Part shown: positions 24,701 to 31,833 of the stretch, in pieces
Layout: each line of letters opens with the position of its first letter
How positions within the stretch are numbered: the first letter of the stretch is position 1
From: Hallella seregens ATCC 51272
Lineage (GTDB): Bacteria > Bacteroidota > Bacteroidia > Bacteroidales > Bacteroidaceae
Direction of reading: 5' to 3'
Length of the DNA stretch: 64,000 nt
Assembly (NCBI RefSeq): GCF_000518545.1
Contig: NZ_JADU01000001.1
Coordinates: 186,001-250,000 of the forward strand
Notes under the pieces: generated by a model
What the model was told of the DNA's origin: nothing
Database searches by the model: none
What the model saw: only the letters and a program-made list of their open reading frames with translations
Position numbers and translations under genes: made by a program

Positions 24701-25561
24701 ATGGAAACGAAAGAGAAAGACGAGATCAGGGAGGCGCTGAGGCAGTATGTGGAGCGCTATCCAAGCCAGAACAAGGCGGCAGCGAGCCTGAAGGGTATCA
24801 GTGCCGGAACGTTGTCGACCATCCTCAACGGAAAATACGAGAACATCAGTGAAGAGATGTGGCGCAACATCGCTGCCCAGGTGAGCTTTGCCACCCCTTC
24901 GGACGGTTGGAAGATCGTGGAGACCTCCGCTTTCGTGGAAATCAACGTTGCCCTGAAGGATGCAAAGGAGGAGTGCAACACTACATGGGTGGTCGGCGAA
25001 GCCGGGTGCGGCAAGACCACGACCGCCAAGCTGTTTGCAGGAGAGCACAAAGAGGTGTTCTATGTGTCGTGCTCGGAAGACATGAAGAAGAGCGACTTCG
25101 TGAGAGAGGTGGCCACGAGAATCGGCATCCATTCGGCAGGGTACAATATCCGCCAACTGTGGAACGTGATATTGGCAAACCTGCAACAGATGGATGCCCC
25201 GGTAATCATCTTCGACGAGGCCGACAAGCTGACCGAGGCCGTGTTCCACTACTTCATCAGCCTGTACAATAATCTCGAGGACCACTGCGGCATCGTATTC
25301 CTGTCGACCGACTACATCAAGCGCCGTATCAATAATGGGCTACGCTATGAGAAAGCCGGGTACAAGGAGTTTTACAGCCGTATCGGGCGCAAATACTTCG
25401 AGCTGGAGCCTACGGATGCGACGGACGTGTATGCCATCTGCACCGCCAACGGTCTGACCGACCGGAGGAAGATAGACAAGGTGGTGAAGGAAGCGTCGGA
25501 GTGCGAGTGCGACCTGAGGAGAGTGAAGAAGTCTGTGAGACGAGAAAAGAAAGGACTGTGA
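24701..25561 (+). CDS. MuB-like transposition target ATPase
   Basis: The 286-residue AAA+ protein activates MuA and selects target DNA. An N-terminal HTH ('YPSQNKAAASLKGISAGTLSTILNGKY') precedes Walker A 'GEAGCGKTT' (lysine 105) and Walker B 'VIIFDEAD'. 'RIGRKYFELEPTDATD' is in the lid region. The ATG at 24701 follows an AT-rich repeat array; the frame is open upstream into MuA, but the HTH begins here. The stop overlaps the next start (TGATG), so translation is coupled. Confidence 0.92.
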   Translation: METKEKDEIREALRQYVERYPSQNKAAASLKGISAGTLSTILNGKYENISEEMWRNIAAQVSFATPSDGWKIVETSAFVEINVALKDAKEECNTTWVVGEAGCGKTTTAKLFAGEHKEVFYVSCSEDMKKSDFVREVATRIGIHSAGYNIRQLWNVILANLQQMDAPVIIFDEADKLTEAVFHYFISLYNNLEDHCGIVFLSTDYIKRRINNGLRYEKAGYKEFYSRIGRKYFELEPTDATDVYAICTANGLTDRRKIDKVVKEASECECDLRRVKKSVRREKKGL

Positions 25562-26175
25562 TGGATAGGGCAATGACAGTGAATGATATCCTGGAGAAGA
25601 AATACCGCACCTTCCCGATGTCCGGTCGGTGGGAGGACTTCATCGGTCATCCGGAGCGCAAGGGCGTGTGGTTTATCTGGGGCAAGTCGGGAAACGGCAA
25701 GACGAGTTTTGCGATGCAGCTTATTAAGGAGCTGTGCCAGTGGGACCGTGTACTCATGGACTCCTTGGAGGAAGGCACGAGCCTGACGGTGCAGCAGAAC
25801 CTGAAACGTTACGGCATGAAGAGCGTAGGTCGTCGGCTGCAGTTTGTGTGTGAGGACATCGAGAGCCTTAGGGAGCGTCTACACCGCCGTAAGAGTCCGA
25901 ATATCGTTGTGATAGACAGCTTCCAGTACACATACATGACAGCCCGTGAGTACAAGAATTTCAGTAAGGAGTTTGAGGACAAGCTGCTCATCTTCATCAG
26001 CCATGCGAGCGGGAGCCTTCCGATGGGCGGCGCTGCCGTAAGCGCGATGTATGATGCGGCACTGAAGATTGAGGTGAGTGGGTATAGAGCCACAACAAAA
26101 GGGAGGTTTATCGGACGGCTGGGATATTATGACATCTGGCCGGAGAAAGCCAAGGAGTTTCATGAGAATTCATAA
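25561..26175 (+). CDS. P-loop ATPase of RecA/DnaB type, early phage gene
   Basis: The 204-residue protein contains Walker A 'GKSGNGKT' at residues 41-48 and Walker B 'NIVVIDSFQY', with a sensor-like 'LIFISHASG'. It resembles phage RecA-like ATPases that bind DNA or help replication. It is coupled to MuB by overlapping stop and start codons. A role in transposition-replication or recombination is inferred from position. Mu has no direct equivalent that I recognise. Confidence 0.75.
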   Translation: MDRAMTVNDILEKKYRTFPMSGRWEDFIGHPERKGVWFIWGKSGNGKTSFAMQLIKELCQWDRVLMDSLEEGTSLTVQQNLKRYGMKSVGRRLQFVCEDIESLRERLHRRKSPNIVVIDSFQYTYMTAREYKNFSKEFEDKLLIFISHASGSLPMGGAAVSAMYDAALKIEVSGYRATTKGRFIGRLGYYDIWPEKAKEFHENS

Positions 26176-26185
26176 TCATAATAGT

Positions 26186-26422
26186 ATGAGCAAGGAAAAG
26201 AAAATGATCGAGGTCACTCCCGGCATATTGACACCAGGGGGCCGGATGATTGAAAAAATAGAGAGTAAGGGTCATAGATGCCCGTATTGCCAGGGGAACG
26301 GATATTTCTGGTTGGAAGATGAGTTCAGGGAGGCTTACAAGAGTCCGTGCCCGGTGTGCCAGGGCAGCGGAACGGTGGATGCCCTCGTGAGCATCGAATG
26401 GAGACCTTCTGGTAATTCATAA
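26186..26422 (+). CDS. Small zinc-ribbon protein with two CxxCxGxG motifs (78 aa)
   Basis: The start 'MSKEKKMIEVTPGIL' at 26186 follows the P-loop gene by 10 nt. The product carries 'CPYCQGNG' and 'CPVCQGSG', the DnaJ-type zinc-finger repeat, spaced to bind one zinc ion. No J domain is present. The function is unknown; small zinc proteins are common in early phage operons. Confidence 0.68.
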   Translation: MSKEKKMIEVTPGILTPGGRMIEKIESKGHRCPYCQGNGYFWLEDEFREAYKSPCPVCQGSGTVDALVSIEWRPSGNS

Positions 26423-26447
26423 TTCACAATTCATAATTCATAATTGG
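26413..26447. repeat. AATTCATAATTCACAATTC array
   Basis: About five AATTCA(C/T) units overlap the end of the zinc-ribbon gene and precede the 35-residue ORF by 10 nt. The sequence matches the arrays at 24571, 37019, 38024 and 42701. Confidence 0.65.
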
Positions 26448-26457
26448 ACACTATGAT

Positions 26458-26565
26458 ATGGGACAGTTGAAATACTATTCGGTGATACCGAACGACAAGC
26501 CGACGTGGCTGCTGAGGCTACAGATGGAGATCAGCCGGGCAGTGGCAGCCTCGACGCCGCGGTAA
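26458..26565 (+). CDS. 35-residue early phage ORF
   Basis: The short frame starts at 26458 after an AATTCA array and encodes 'MGQLKYYSVIPNDKPTWLLR' plus a helical tail ending 'AASTPR'. Codon use looks normal and it fills the operon gap cleanly. No function is recognised. It could be an early small regulator or host-takeover peptide, but the sequence alone shows only a plausible frame. Confidence 0.5.
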   Translation: MGQLKYYSVIPNDKPTWLLRLQMEISRAVAASTPR

Positions 26566-26587
26566 ACATTCAATGGAGGGCAGGTAA

Positions 26588-26920
26588 ATGATACAAATAG
26601 GTGACAAATTCAATGTACGATGGGTTGGACACGATGAGTGTTATAAGGGGCGCCTTTATCAGGTGACGAGTTTCCTTGAAGACTGCACATGCGGAAAGCC
26701 CGCGGTCATTACCGGCAAACCGGAAGAACCCCGCCGTCCTCATTTACATGTCCGGGCAAAATTGATAGAAGCTCCGGCAAAGTATATGATAGGTGAATGT
26801 GGGTTCGTATTTGGGGCACTGGATTCTGAAACGCTGCACGACATTGAAGATTCTGATGAGTTTTGGATAGAGATTGTGCGACAAAAAGGCGACCAACTGA
26901 ATTTATTTTCTAAATACTAA
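26588..26920 (+). CDS. Early phage protein, unknown function (110 aa)
   Basis: The protein starts 'MIQIGDKFNVRWVGHDE' and contains 'FLEDCTCGKPAVITGKPEEPRRPHLHVRAKLI', with a CxC pair and two histidines that might bind metal. The C-terminus ends 'QKGDQLNLFSKY', a pattern resembling clamp-binding peptides (QLNLF), which would fit a protein near replication. That motif reading is tentative. It lies in the early operon with 18 nt to the next gene and has no recognised family. Confidence 0.65.
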   Translation: MIQIGDKFNVRWVGHDECYKGRLYQVTSFLEDCTCGKPAVITGKPEEPRRPHLHVRAKLIEAPAKYMIGECGFVFGALDSETLHDIEDSDEFWIEIVRQKGDQLNLFSKY

Positions 26921-26938
26921 TTTTAAAATATAGCTATT

Positions 26939-27238
26939 ATGAGCAATTTTTTAGAAGAAATCAAGAAGCGATTACAGGTGTGGCACGAGCAGCGTGCCGA
27001 GCGGATTGAGGCAGAGCGTCAGGCCCAGCTTGACGCCGAGGCGCGCGAACGCGTGCAGGTGATGGAATACAATGGCGAGCTGTATGTGAGCATGAACGGC
27101 GTGCCGCTGCTTGCGGTGTGCGACCTGAACGAGACGTTGTCTGAGGCGGTGGCCCACGCCCGGCAGAACTACAAAGACTGGAAGGAGGAGAAACTATGGG
27201 AACGGAGAGGAGCTACGCGCGTTTCTACGCTTTATTAA
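26939..27238 (+). CDS. Early phage protein with coiled-coil N-terminus (99 aa)
   Basis: Residues 1-40 are a charged helix ('KRLQVWHEQRAERIEAERQAQLDAEARER'), followed by a small beta segment 'YNGELYVSMNGVPLLAV'. Its last 43 bases overlap the next gene's start at 27196, implying coupled translation. No known family. The overlap and spacing support it as a real member of the early operon. Confidence 0.62.
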   Translation: MSNFLEEIKKRLQVWHEQRAERIEAERQAQLDAEARERVQVMEYNGELYVSMNGVPLLAVCDLNETLSEAVAHARQNYKDWKEEKLWERRGATRVSTLY

Positions 27239-27693
27239 AGCGGCTGCCGGGCGCAGACAAGGAAACGCTGGTATATCAGTACACCAACGGCCGGACTACG
27301 CACCTGCACGAAACCACCCTCCGGGAGTATGACACGATGTGCAACGACATGGAGCGTGTGGCTGGGTACGATGAGAGCATGGAGGCCGTCCGGAAGGAAC
27401 TCAGGCGGAGGCGCAGCGAGTGCCTGAAACTGATGCAGCAGCTCGGCGTAGACACCACGGACTGGGCACGGGTGGATGACTTCTGCCGAAACCCGCGTCT
27501 TGCCGGAATGCCCTTCAGGAAAATCGGAGCAGAGGAACTCGAAAGCCTCGCCGTGAAGCTGCGGGCAATCAAGCGCAAGGGAGGATTGAAAGCCCACCCC
27601 CGACCCCTCCCGAGGGAGGGGAGAAGCGGAGAGATCCGCCCCGGGAAGGGAGTCGCAATCGTATTTCCGATGAGCAATATCGCCGAAAGTTAG
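27196..27693 (+). CDS. GemA-like early phage protein (165 aa)
   Basis: The protein contains 'AVRKELRRRRSECLKLMQQLGVDTTDWARVDDFCRNPRLAGMPF' followed by 'LESLAVKLRAIKRKGGLK'. This resembles the Mu GemA/gp16 type (DUF1018), which modulates host gene expression, though the match is by general pattern. The last 30 residues ('HPRPLPREGRSGEIRPGKG...') are encoded by a GC-rich hairpin repeat (27596-27636) of the type found at other phage junctions, so the natural C-terminus may have been extended by repeat insertion. Confidence 0.58.
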   Translation: MGTERSYARFYALLKRLPGADKETLVYQYTNGRTTHLHETTLREYDTMCNDMERVAGYDESMEAVRKELRRRRSECLKLMQQLGVDTTDWARVDDFCRNPRLAGMPFRKIGAEELESLAVKLRAIKRKGGLKAHPRPLPREGRSGEIRPGKGVAIVFPMSNIAES

Positions 27694-27721
27694 TTTTTAG
27701 TAATCATCAAAATAGTTGAAT

Positions 27722-28174
27722 ATGACAACAAGAACAAAAACAAGTGACTGGTTTGAAGTCAAGCTACGCTATGACAAAGTGCATGAGGACGGATATGAAA
27801 AGAAGGTAACCGAGAGTTATGTGGTCGAAGCCTTTTCATTCGGAGAGGCAGAAAAAAAGGCTACGGAATTCCTGGGTAGCTATGTATCTGGTGAAATTCA
27901 AGTTGTGAATATCAACCCTATGAAATTTCATGAGGTGTTTTTCAACGAGCAAGAAACATGCGACAGATACTACAAAGCCGCACTGCAGTTTATCACCTTC
28001 GATGAGAAAACGGAGAGGGAAAAGCATACACAGGTTTATTATCTGGTCCTGGCTTCCTCTTTCGACAATTGCAAGGACACTATCCGAACGATTATGGACG
28101 GCACCATGATAGACTATCAGATTGCTTCCGTATCAGAAACCAAGGTTATAGATGTGATAGAGCATAAGTTATAA
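27722..28174 (+). CDS. DUF4494 protein
   Basis: The 150-residue protein starts 'MTTRTKTSDWFEVKLRYDKVHEDG' and shows 'VTESYVVEAFSFGEAEKKATEF', 'INPMKFHEVFF' and 'YYLVLASSFDNCKDTIRTIM', the pattern of DUF4494, a family of Bacteroidota phage and mobile-element proteins of unknown function. The ATG at 27722 is preferred to a TTG six bases earlier. It sits in the early operon, which hints at a role in replication. Confidence 0.78.
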   Translation: MTTRTKTSDWFEVKLRYDKVHEDGYEKKVTESYVVEAFSFGEAEKKATEFLGSYVSGEIQVVNINPMKFHEVFFNEQETCDRYYKAALQFITFDEKTEREKHTQVYYLVLASSFDNCKDTIRTIMDGTMIDYQIASVSETKVIDVIEHKL

Positions 28175-28195
28175 ACCCATAAAAAAGAAAAGACA

Positions 28196-28753
28196 ATGGC
28201 AACAAGAAAGAAGAAAGTGATCACCACCGGCGTGAGCAGAGAAGCCGCCGATGAAGCGTTTGCAACCTACGCCAAGAGCGACGCGCAGTTGCAGAAAATC
28301 AATGCGGACATTGAACTGCAGTGCGCCAAATACCGCGAGAAGTACGCCGAGAAGATAGCCACCCTCTCCGAGGAGCGTGAGCAGGCGTTCGACACCCTGC
28401 AGGCATTTGCCACGGAGAACCAGGCGGAGCTCTTTGCCAAGAAGAAGAGCCTAGAGATGGCTCACGGCACCATCGGGTTCAGGACTGGAAACCCGAAGCT
28501 AAAGACACTGAAAGGCTTCACCTGGGCGAGTGCCCTTGAGCTGGTGAAGACGTTCCTGCCGTCGGGCTATGTGCGCACGACCGAGGAGGTGGCCAAGGAC
28601 AAGCTGCTCGCTGACCGAGATCTCGAGGAGGTGACGGTGTTTGATCAGGGCAACGGCCGGACGGCCACGATGAGCGAGGCCATGTCTAAGTGTGGCATCC
28701 AGGTGGTGCAGGACGAGACGTTCTTCGTCGAGCCCAAGGCAGAGGCCAATTGA
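28196..28753 (+). CDS. Host-nuclease inhibitor Gam
   Basis: Mu Gam is a Ku-like protein that coats linear DNA ends and blocks exonucleases. This 185-residue protein has the long paired helices ('INADIELQCAKYREKYAEKIATLSEEREQAFDTLQAFATEN') and the following 'GTIGFRTGNPKLKTLKGFTWASALELVKTFLPSGYVRT', the Gam core. The C-terminus ends 'VVQDETFFVEPKAEAN'. It is the last early gene; a terminator lies 22 nt after its stop. Length is close to Mu Gam (174). Confidence 0.85.
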   Translation: MATRKKKVITTGVSREAADEAFATYAKSDAQLQKINADIELQCAKYREKYAEKIATLSEEREQAFDTLQAFATENQAELFAKKKSLEMAHGTIGFRTGNPKLKTLKGFTWASALELVKTFLPSGYVRTTEEVAKDKLLADRDLEEVTVFDQGNGRTATMSEAMSKCGIQVVQDETFFVEPKAEAN

Positions 28754-28775
28754 GTGCTGAATGGTATGTGAACGG

Positions 28776-28816
28776 GTCGCCCCGCTGTGTTCGGACACAC
28801 AGTGGGGCGACTTTTT
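28776..28816 (+). terminator. Intrinsic terminator of the early operon
   Basis: GTCGCCCCGCTGTGT (28776-28790) pairs with ACACAGTGGGGCGAC (28797-28811) through one G-T wobble, with a 6-nt loop and TTTTT following at 28812-28816. This is a textbook rho-independent terminator for the rightward early transcript. Confidence 0.85.
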
Positions 28817-28870
28817 ATGTGAAACAATGAAAAAGATAGCGTAAACGACTGCTATATAACAAGTTTTCGC

Positions 28871-28878
28871 TATATTTG
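28871..28878 (+). promoter_or_regulatory. Likely -7 box of the candidate regulator gene
   Basis: TATATTTG matches the host -7 element and is followed by CAG, as in the late promoters at 35723 and 35849. The ATG lies only 8 nt downstream, so the message would be nearly leaderless. The -33 element is not recognisable, which suggests activator dependence. Confidence 0.5.
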
Positions 28879-28886
28879 CAGCTATA

Positions 28887-29180
28887 ATGGGAAAAGGACG
28901 AGACAAGCATCTGATAGAAGAGCGCGACCGCAAGTTGTTCGAGCGTTTCTACTATTGGACCGAGGTGAAAAGGCTTCGGTATGATGACACCATTACCAAA
29001 TTGTCGACAGAGGAGTTTTTCCTTAGTGAGGGCCGTGTGCTGCAGATTATCCGGCAGTGTATCCAGAACGGCATGGAGGTGGACGGCAGCACGTTGAGCC
29101 GTCCGCGCTTCAGCGGCTTCCGATCCCGCCAGCGACGGCCAAAGAAACCTTTGGACGGGCAACTGTCTCTCTTTCCGTGA
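28887..29180 (+). CDS. Candidate middle/late regulator of the prophage (97 aa)
   Basis: This lone rightward gene follows the early terminator and faces the leftward structural block. The protein starts 'MGKGRDKHLIEERDRKLFERFYYWTEV', contains an HTH-like 'STEEFFLSEGRVLQIIRQCIQNG' and ends with basic residues and 'QLSLFP'. Position matches that of Mu's Mor/C activators, but family identity is unproven. Its last 71 bases overlap, on the opposite strand, the end of the 29110-29616 gene. The final 'QLSLF' could be a clamp-binding peptide. Confidence 0.62.
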   Translation: MGKGRDKHLIEERDRKLFERFYYWTEVKRLRYDDTITKLSTEEFFLSEGRVLQIIRQCIQNGMEVDGSTLSRPRFSGFRSRQRRPKKPLDGQLSLFP

Positions 29181-29616
29181 CGGCTTCGGTAAGGGCGCAG
29201 GTATATGTAGCCTCGTAAACCTTGATGCCGTGGTTGACGGTGAAGAACCTTGACTGTGTGCGGATGAGCGCCTTCTGACCGTCCGGCCGATACCCCTGCA
29301 GCAGTGTGTGTAGCTGCGCTCTCACTTTATTTCTCTGTTTGATACGCTCGGTGGTCATACTACGGGCATGGGTGTCATCGTAGCAGTCGATGATCAGCCG
29401 GACGCGGAGCTGGCAGGTACCCTGCTGGGCGAGGTCGCCGATGTCGGTCCAATCGGTGGTCGGTGCGTCGATGAGGACAGCTGGGAAAACAAGCGGATAG
29501 GTGTCGCGGTCTTCCTGGTCGATGAACTCCAGCTGGCCGTAGTCCTCGTCGATGGTCCGGATTTGCGGCATCTGTTGTGATATGAGATTGATGATGTCGA
29601 GAAGTAACTGTTCCAT
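29110..29616 (-). CDS. Late structural protein, gp37-like head/tail completion (168 aa)
   Basis: The start at 29616 follows a strong 'ggaggattt' site and gives 'MEQLLLDIINLISQQMPQIR'. The protein contains 'VFPAVLIDAPTTDWTDIGDLAQQGTCQLRVRLIIDCYDD', which resembles phage neck or tail-completion proteins of Mu-like phages. It is the last gene of the leftward late operon. Its 3' end overlaps the convergent regulator by 71 nt. The function is inferred from order (after gpG). Confidence 0.62.
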   Translation of the reverse strand: MEQLLLDIINLISQQMPQIRTIDEDYGQLEFIDQEDRDTYPLVFPAVLIDAPTTDWTDIGDLAQQGTCQLRVRLIIDCYDDTHARSMTTERIKQRNKVRAQLHTLLQGYRPDGQKALIRTQSRFFTVNHGIKVYEATYTCALTEAVTERETVARPKVSLAVAGGIGSR

Positions 29617-29626
29617 GAATAAATCC

Positions 29627-29671
29627 TCCCCCTGCCCCTCCAGGTCGAGGGGAGCCCACAGAGGCACGGGC
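29627..29671. repeat. GC-rich hairpin repeat, copy A
   Basis: The minus strand reads as a hairpin with CCCCTC and GAGGGG arms and supplies 'GGAGG' just before the ATG at 29616. A near-identical element (copy B) is at 33659-33709. Related pieces occur at 27596-27636 and 39251-39282. Confidence 0.65.
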
Positions 29672-29681
29672 TTAAAGTGTA

Positions 29682-30311
29682 CTATGTGAACCGGCTTAGC
29701 CGTTGCCTTACATTTTGGATGGACTGGTTAATGAGTTCCCTTACCTTTGCACTTAGTTCTGCCGAGTTGCCCATGAACTGCCGTTTGGGAATGGTGGCCT
29801 TGACCGTGAGCTTGGTCTTTTTGGTGAGTGCGAGTGCCTTCCACTTCAATGCCTCTGCCGGAATCTGTTTTGGCAGCTTGCCTTTCTTTTCCCCCTTACC
29901 TTTCTTGACACCGGCGATGGCATAGACCTTTGCCCACGCCATCTTGCGCATCCTGGGCGTGATGGTGGGATGCGAGGTAATGGTTCCTCCCTCGTTGTGG
30001 ATGGCGGCGTAGGGCACGGGATTGAAGATGGTGACCTCGGCGACACCGGAGCGAAAATCCGTGCTACGGGAGAGGTGCATCCTGCGCGAGAGCAACGCCT
30101 TGTATTTCCGGTCTTTGTTGTAGGGGTCGTCCTGACGCCTGGCACGTGGCCACTCATGCAACCCTCCATCATGGAAAGCCGAGTCGCGGAAGTTCTGTTT
30201 GACGAACTTCACGGCCTCGGTTCCGACCTTGCGCGGAAGACGGTCGCGTACCTCTGCTTCGATGACGGTCTTTGCCCTGATAATCTTTGCCTCAATCTGT
30301 TTTGCGTCCAT
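29682..30311 (-). CDS. Phage virion morphogenesis protein, Mu gpG type
   Basis: The 209-residue protein has the virion-morphogenesis pattern: a basic N-terminal helix, 'FHDGGLHEWPRAR', 'LLSRRMHLSRSTDF', 'VPYAAIHNEGG' and a C-terminal 'IPKRQFMGNSAELSAKV'. In Mu, gpG links head and tail assembly. It is leftward, between MuF and the completion protein, as in the conserved G-F-portal cluster but on the inverted strand. Confidence 0.85.
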   Translation of the reverse strand: MDAKQIEAKIIRAKTVIEAEVRDRLPRKVGTEAVKFVKQNFRDSAFHDGGLHEWPRARRQDDPYNKDRKYKALLSRRMHLSRSTDFRSGVAEVTIFNPVPYAAIHNEGGTITSHPTITPRMRKMAWAKVYAIAGVKKGKGEKKGKLPKQIPAEALKWKALALTKKTKLTVKATIPKRQFMGNSAELSAKVRELINQSIQNVRQRLSRFT

Positions 30312-30335
30312 AGAGCATTATTTTTCGTTAAAATG

Positions 30336-30433
30336 TTTGGAGTGTGAGGAAAATATATTATATTTGCATCGGTATGAGTCAACGCTTCGGCATGGCTCTA
30401 ACCTCCACTCGGGGCTTTTCGCCCCGTTTTTTA
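30336..30433 (+). ncRNA. Candidate phage small RNA with its own promoter and terminator
   Basis: TTTG (30336-30339), 19 nt, TATATTTG (30359-30366) is a consensus promoter. About 40 nt past the predicted start (near 30373), CGGGGC (30410-30415) pairs with GCCCCG (30421-30426) before TTTTTT, a terminator. Between them, 'GAGTCA' and 'TGGCTC' (30376-30398) form a second hairpin with a cUUCGg tetraloop. The RNA of about 60 nt runs against the leftward late operon in the gap between MuF and gpG. A 38-codon frame starting at 30374 passes through the terminator and is less convincing. Confidence 0.6.
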
Positions 30434-31747
30434 TTGGTATACGTAGCACTTATTGCCATGCTTTACAATAATTATACGCTTTGTCTTTGATTGGGACAAA
30501 TACCCATTGACAGTCTTTGCTATCGTTCTGCGTGTGATGAAAGAAGGAATTTCAATGATGATATTATCAGCCTGCTCTTTTGCAGATTTGATACGGTTTA
30601 GAATGTCATTATGATGTTTCTTCCTGTCATTGGTTTTCCTTACCTTCATCATACTCTTTCCGTCAAAAAACAATCCTCCTATATAGAAATCCGGATTTTT
30701 GTTTTCAAATACACCTGATGGGAGCAATATATGACGTAAGGCAGCTTCCTTTTTGTTCTTTGGATCAAGTCTTGGCAACAGATAAACTTTACTGCCCAAC
30801 TTATCTGCAACAAATGCAGCCAAACGTTTGTTCTCATCAATTTCATTTGCTCCATGACTTGGACTGCACAATACCATGCCATGATGGCTTTCTATATATT
30901 TCTCTACATCAGGCGGCACAACATCCATTGCTTTTCTAACAGTATCAGCAGCCTCTTTCATTTTTTTGTCGATGTATGGACAATTGTAGCAATCCTTCTT
31001 ACGATTCCTGAAGATAGATGCAAGGCGGTTCTTGAGCCCAGGCTTATAGAATGAGCATTGGGCACAGCTGTCGGGGAAGTAAGGATGGTTTTGCGAGAAG
31101 GTGTGGCCGTCCTTGCCCATGTTGTTCTCCAGTCCTCGCTGTGGTCGCTCATCAGGCAGCTGGTCGATGAGTTCCAGGGTGGCAGGGTCGTCAGTCTGTT
31201 CGAGGGTGCACTTACAGCTCCACCGGTCTCCGGGATGATGCTCATTCCAGAACGGATGTCCCACGGGGAGGGTTAGCTTCTGCTGCCAATAGCGCTGATG
31301 TGAGCCCTCGGGATTGGGTGATTGTGTGGGCATCCACCGGAGGTTGGGATAGATGTCGCTGTCTCGCTCGAAACGCTTCCAGTCGGCGGCATTATGGGCA
31401 CGGATGACCGCCGTGTCGTACTCTGTTTGAAGCCATGCCCCGACATGGTGTGAGGCTATGGGCTTGACCTCCTCCGCCCACTGTGCAAAGGGCTTGAGCT
31501 TGCCGTCGGCCCCAATGAGCCGTGCCGCCATCTGCTGCCCCATGTCGTGGACCTTGAATGCAGAGAAGACCTCGTTGGAATGGCGTATGGCATGGAGGAA
31601 CTCGTCCTCATGCGAAGTGTAGGAAGACCGGGACAGGCCGGTGACCGTTGCCTCGTTGATGGAGCGCAGCACCTCACGCCATGCCGTAGGCTCTATGTCG
31701 TCGGATGTGTCGAAGCCATCGTAGACCTTGCGGAGGAACCCCGCCAT
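30431..31747 (-). CDS. MuF head-morphogenesis protein fused to a C-terminal toxin-like domain
   Basis: Residues about 1-215 are the MuF/gpF head-morphogenesis domain ('DTAVIRAHNAADWKRF', 'WNEHHPGDRWSCKCTL'). A Cys-rich linker follows ('CAQCSFYKPG', 'CYNCPYID'). The last 150 residues ('NPDFYIGGLFFDGKS', 'KEQADNIIIEIP', 'KRIIIVKHGNKCYVYQ') resemble the BECR-fold tRNase tails (CdiA-CT-like) of MuF polymorphic toxins. The toxin part is AT-richer than the MuF part, suggesting a swapped module. The start at 31747 has an 'agagga' site; 28 codons upstream are open but lack a start. Confidence 0.8.
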   Translation of the reverse strand: MAGFLRKVYDGFDTSDDIEPTAWREVLRSINEATVTGLSRSSYTSHEDEFLHAIRHSNEVFSAFKVHDMGQQMAARLIGADGKLKPFAQWAEEVKPIASHHVGAWLQTEYDTAVIRAHNAADWKRFERDSDIYPNLRWMPTQSPNPEGSHQRYWQQKLTLPVGHPFWNEHHPGDRWSCKCTLEQTDDPATLELIDQLPDERPQRGLENNMGKDGHTFSQNHPYFPDSCAQCSFYKPGLKNRLASIFRNRKKDCYNCPYIDKKMKEAADTVRKAMDVVPPDVEKYIESHHGMVLCSPSHGANEIDENKRLAAFVADKLGSKVYLLPRLDPKNKKEAALRHILLPSGVFENKNPDFYIGGLFFDGKSMMKVRKTNDRKKHHNDILNRIKSAKEQADNIIIEIPSFITRRTIAKTVNGYLSQSKTKRIIIVKHGNKCYVYQ

Positions 31748-31833
31748 AACATCCTCTGAGAACTTGATGGACGTTCCGATGTCATGGAAGTGGGTGTGGC
31801 ATGAGCAGGACGAGCCGTAATAGAGGGCGTCTA

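Noticed and set aside
30374..30490. 38-codon ORF within the candidate small RNA
   Set aside because: It has no ribosome-binding site, passes through the intrinsic terminator and overlaps the MuF-toxin 3' end; the RNA interpretation is simpler.
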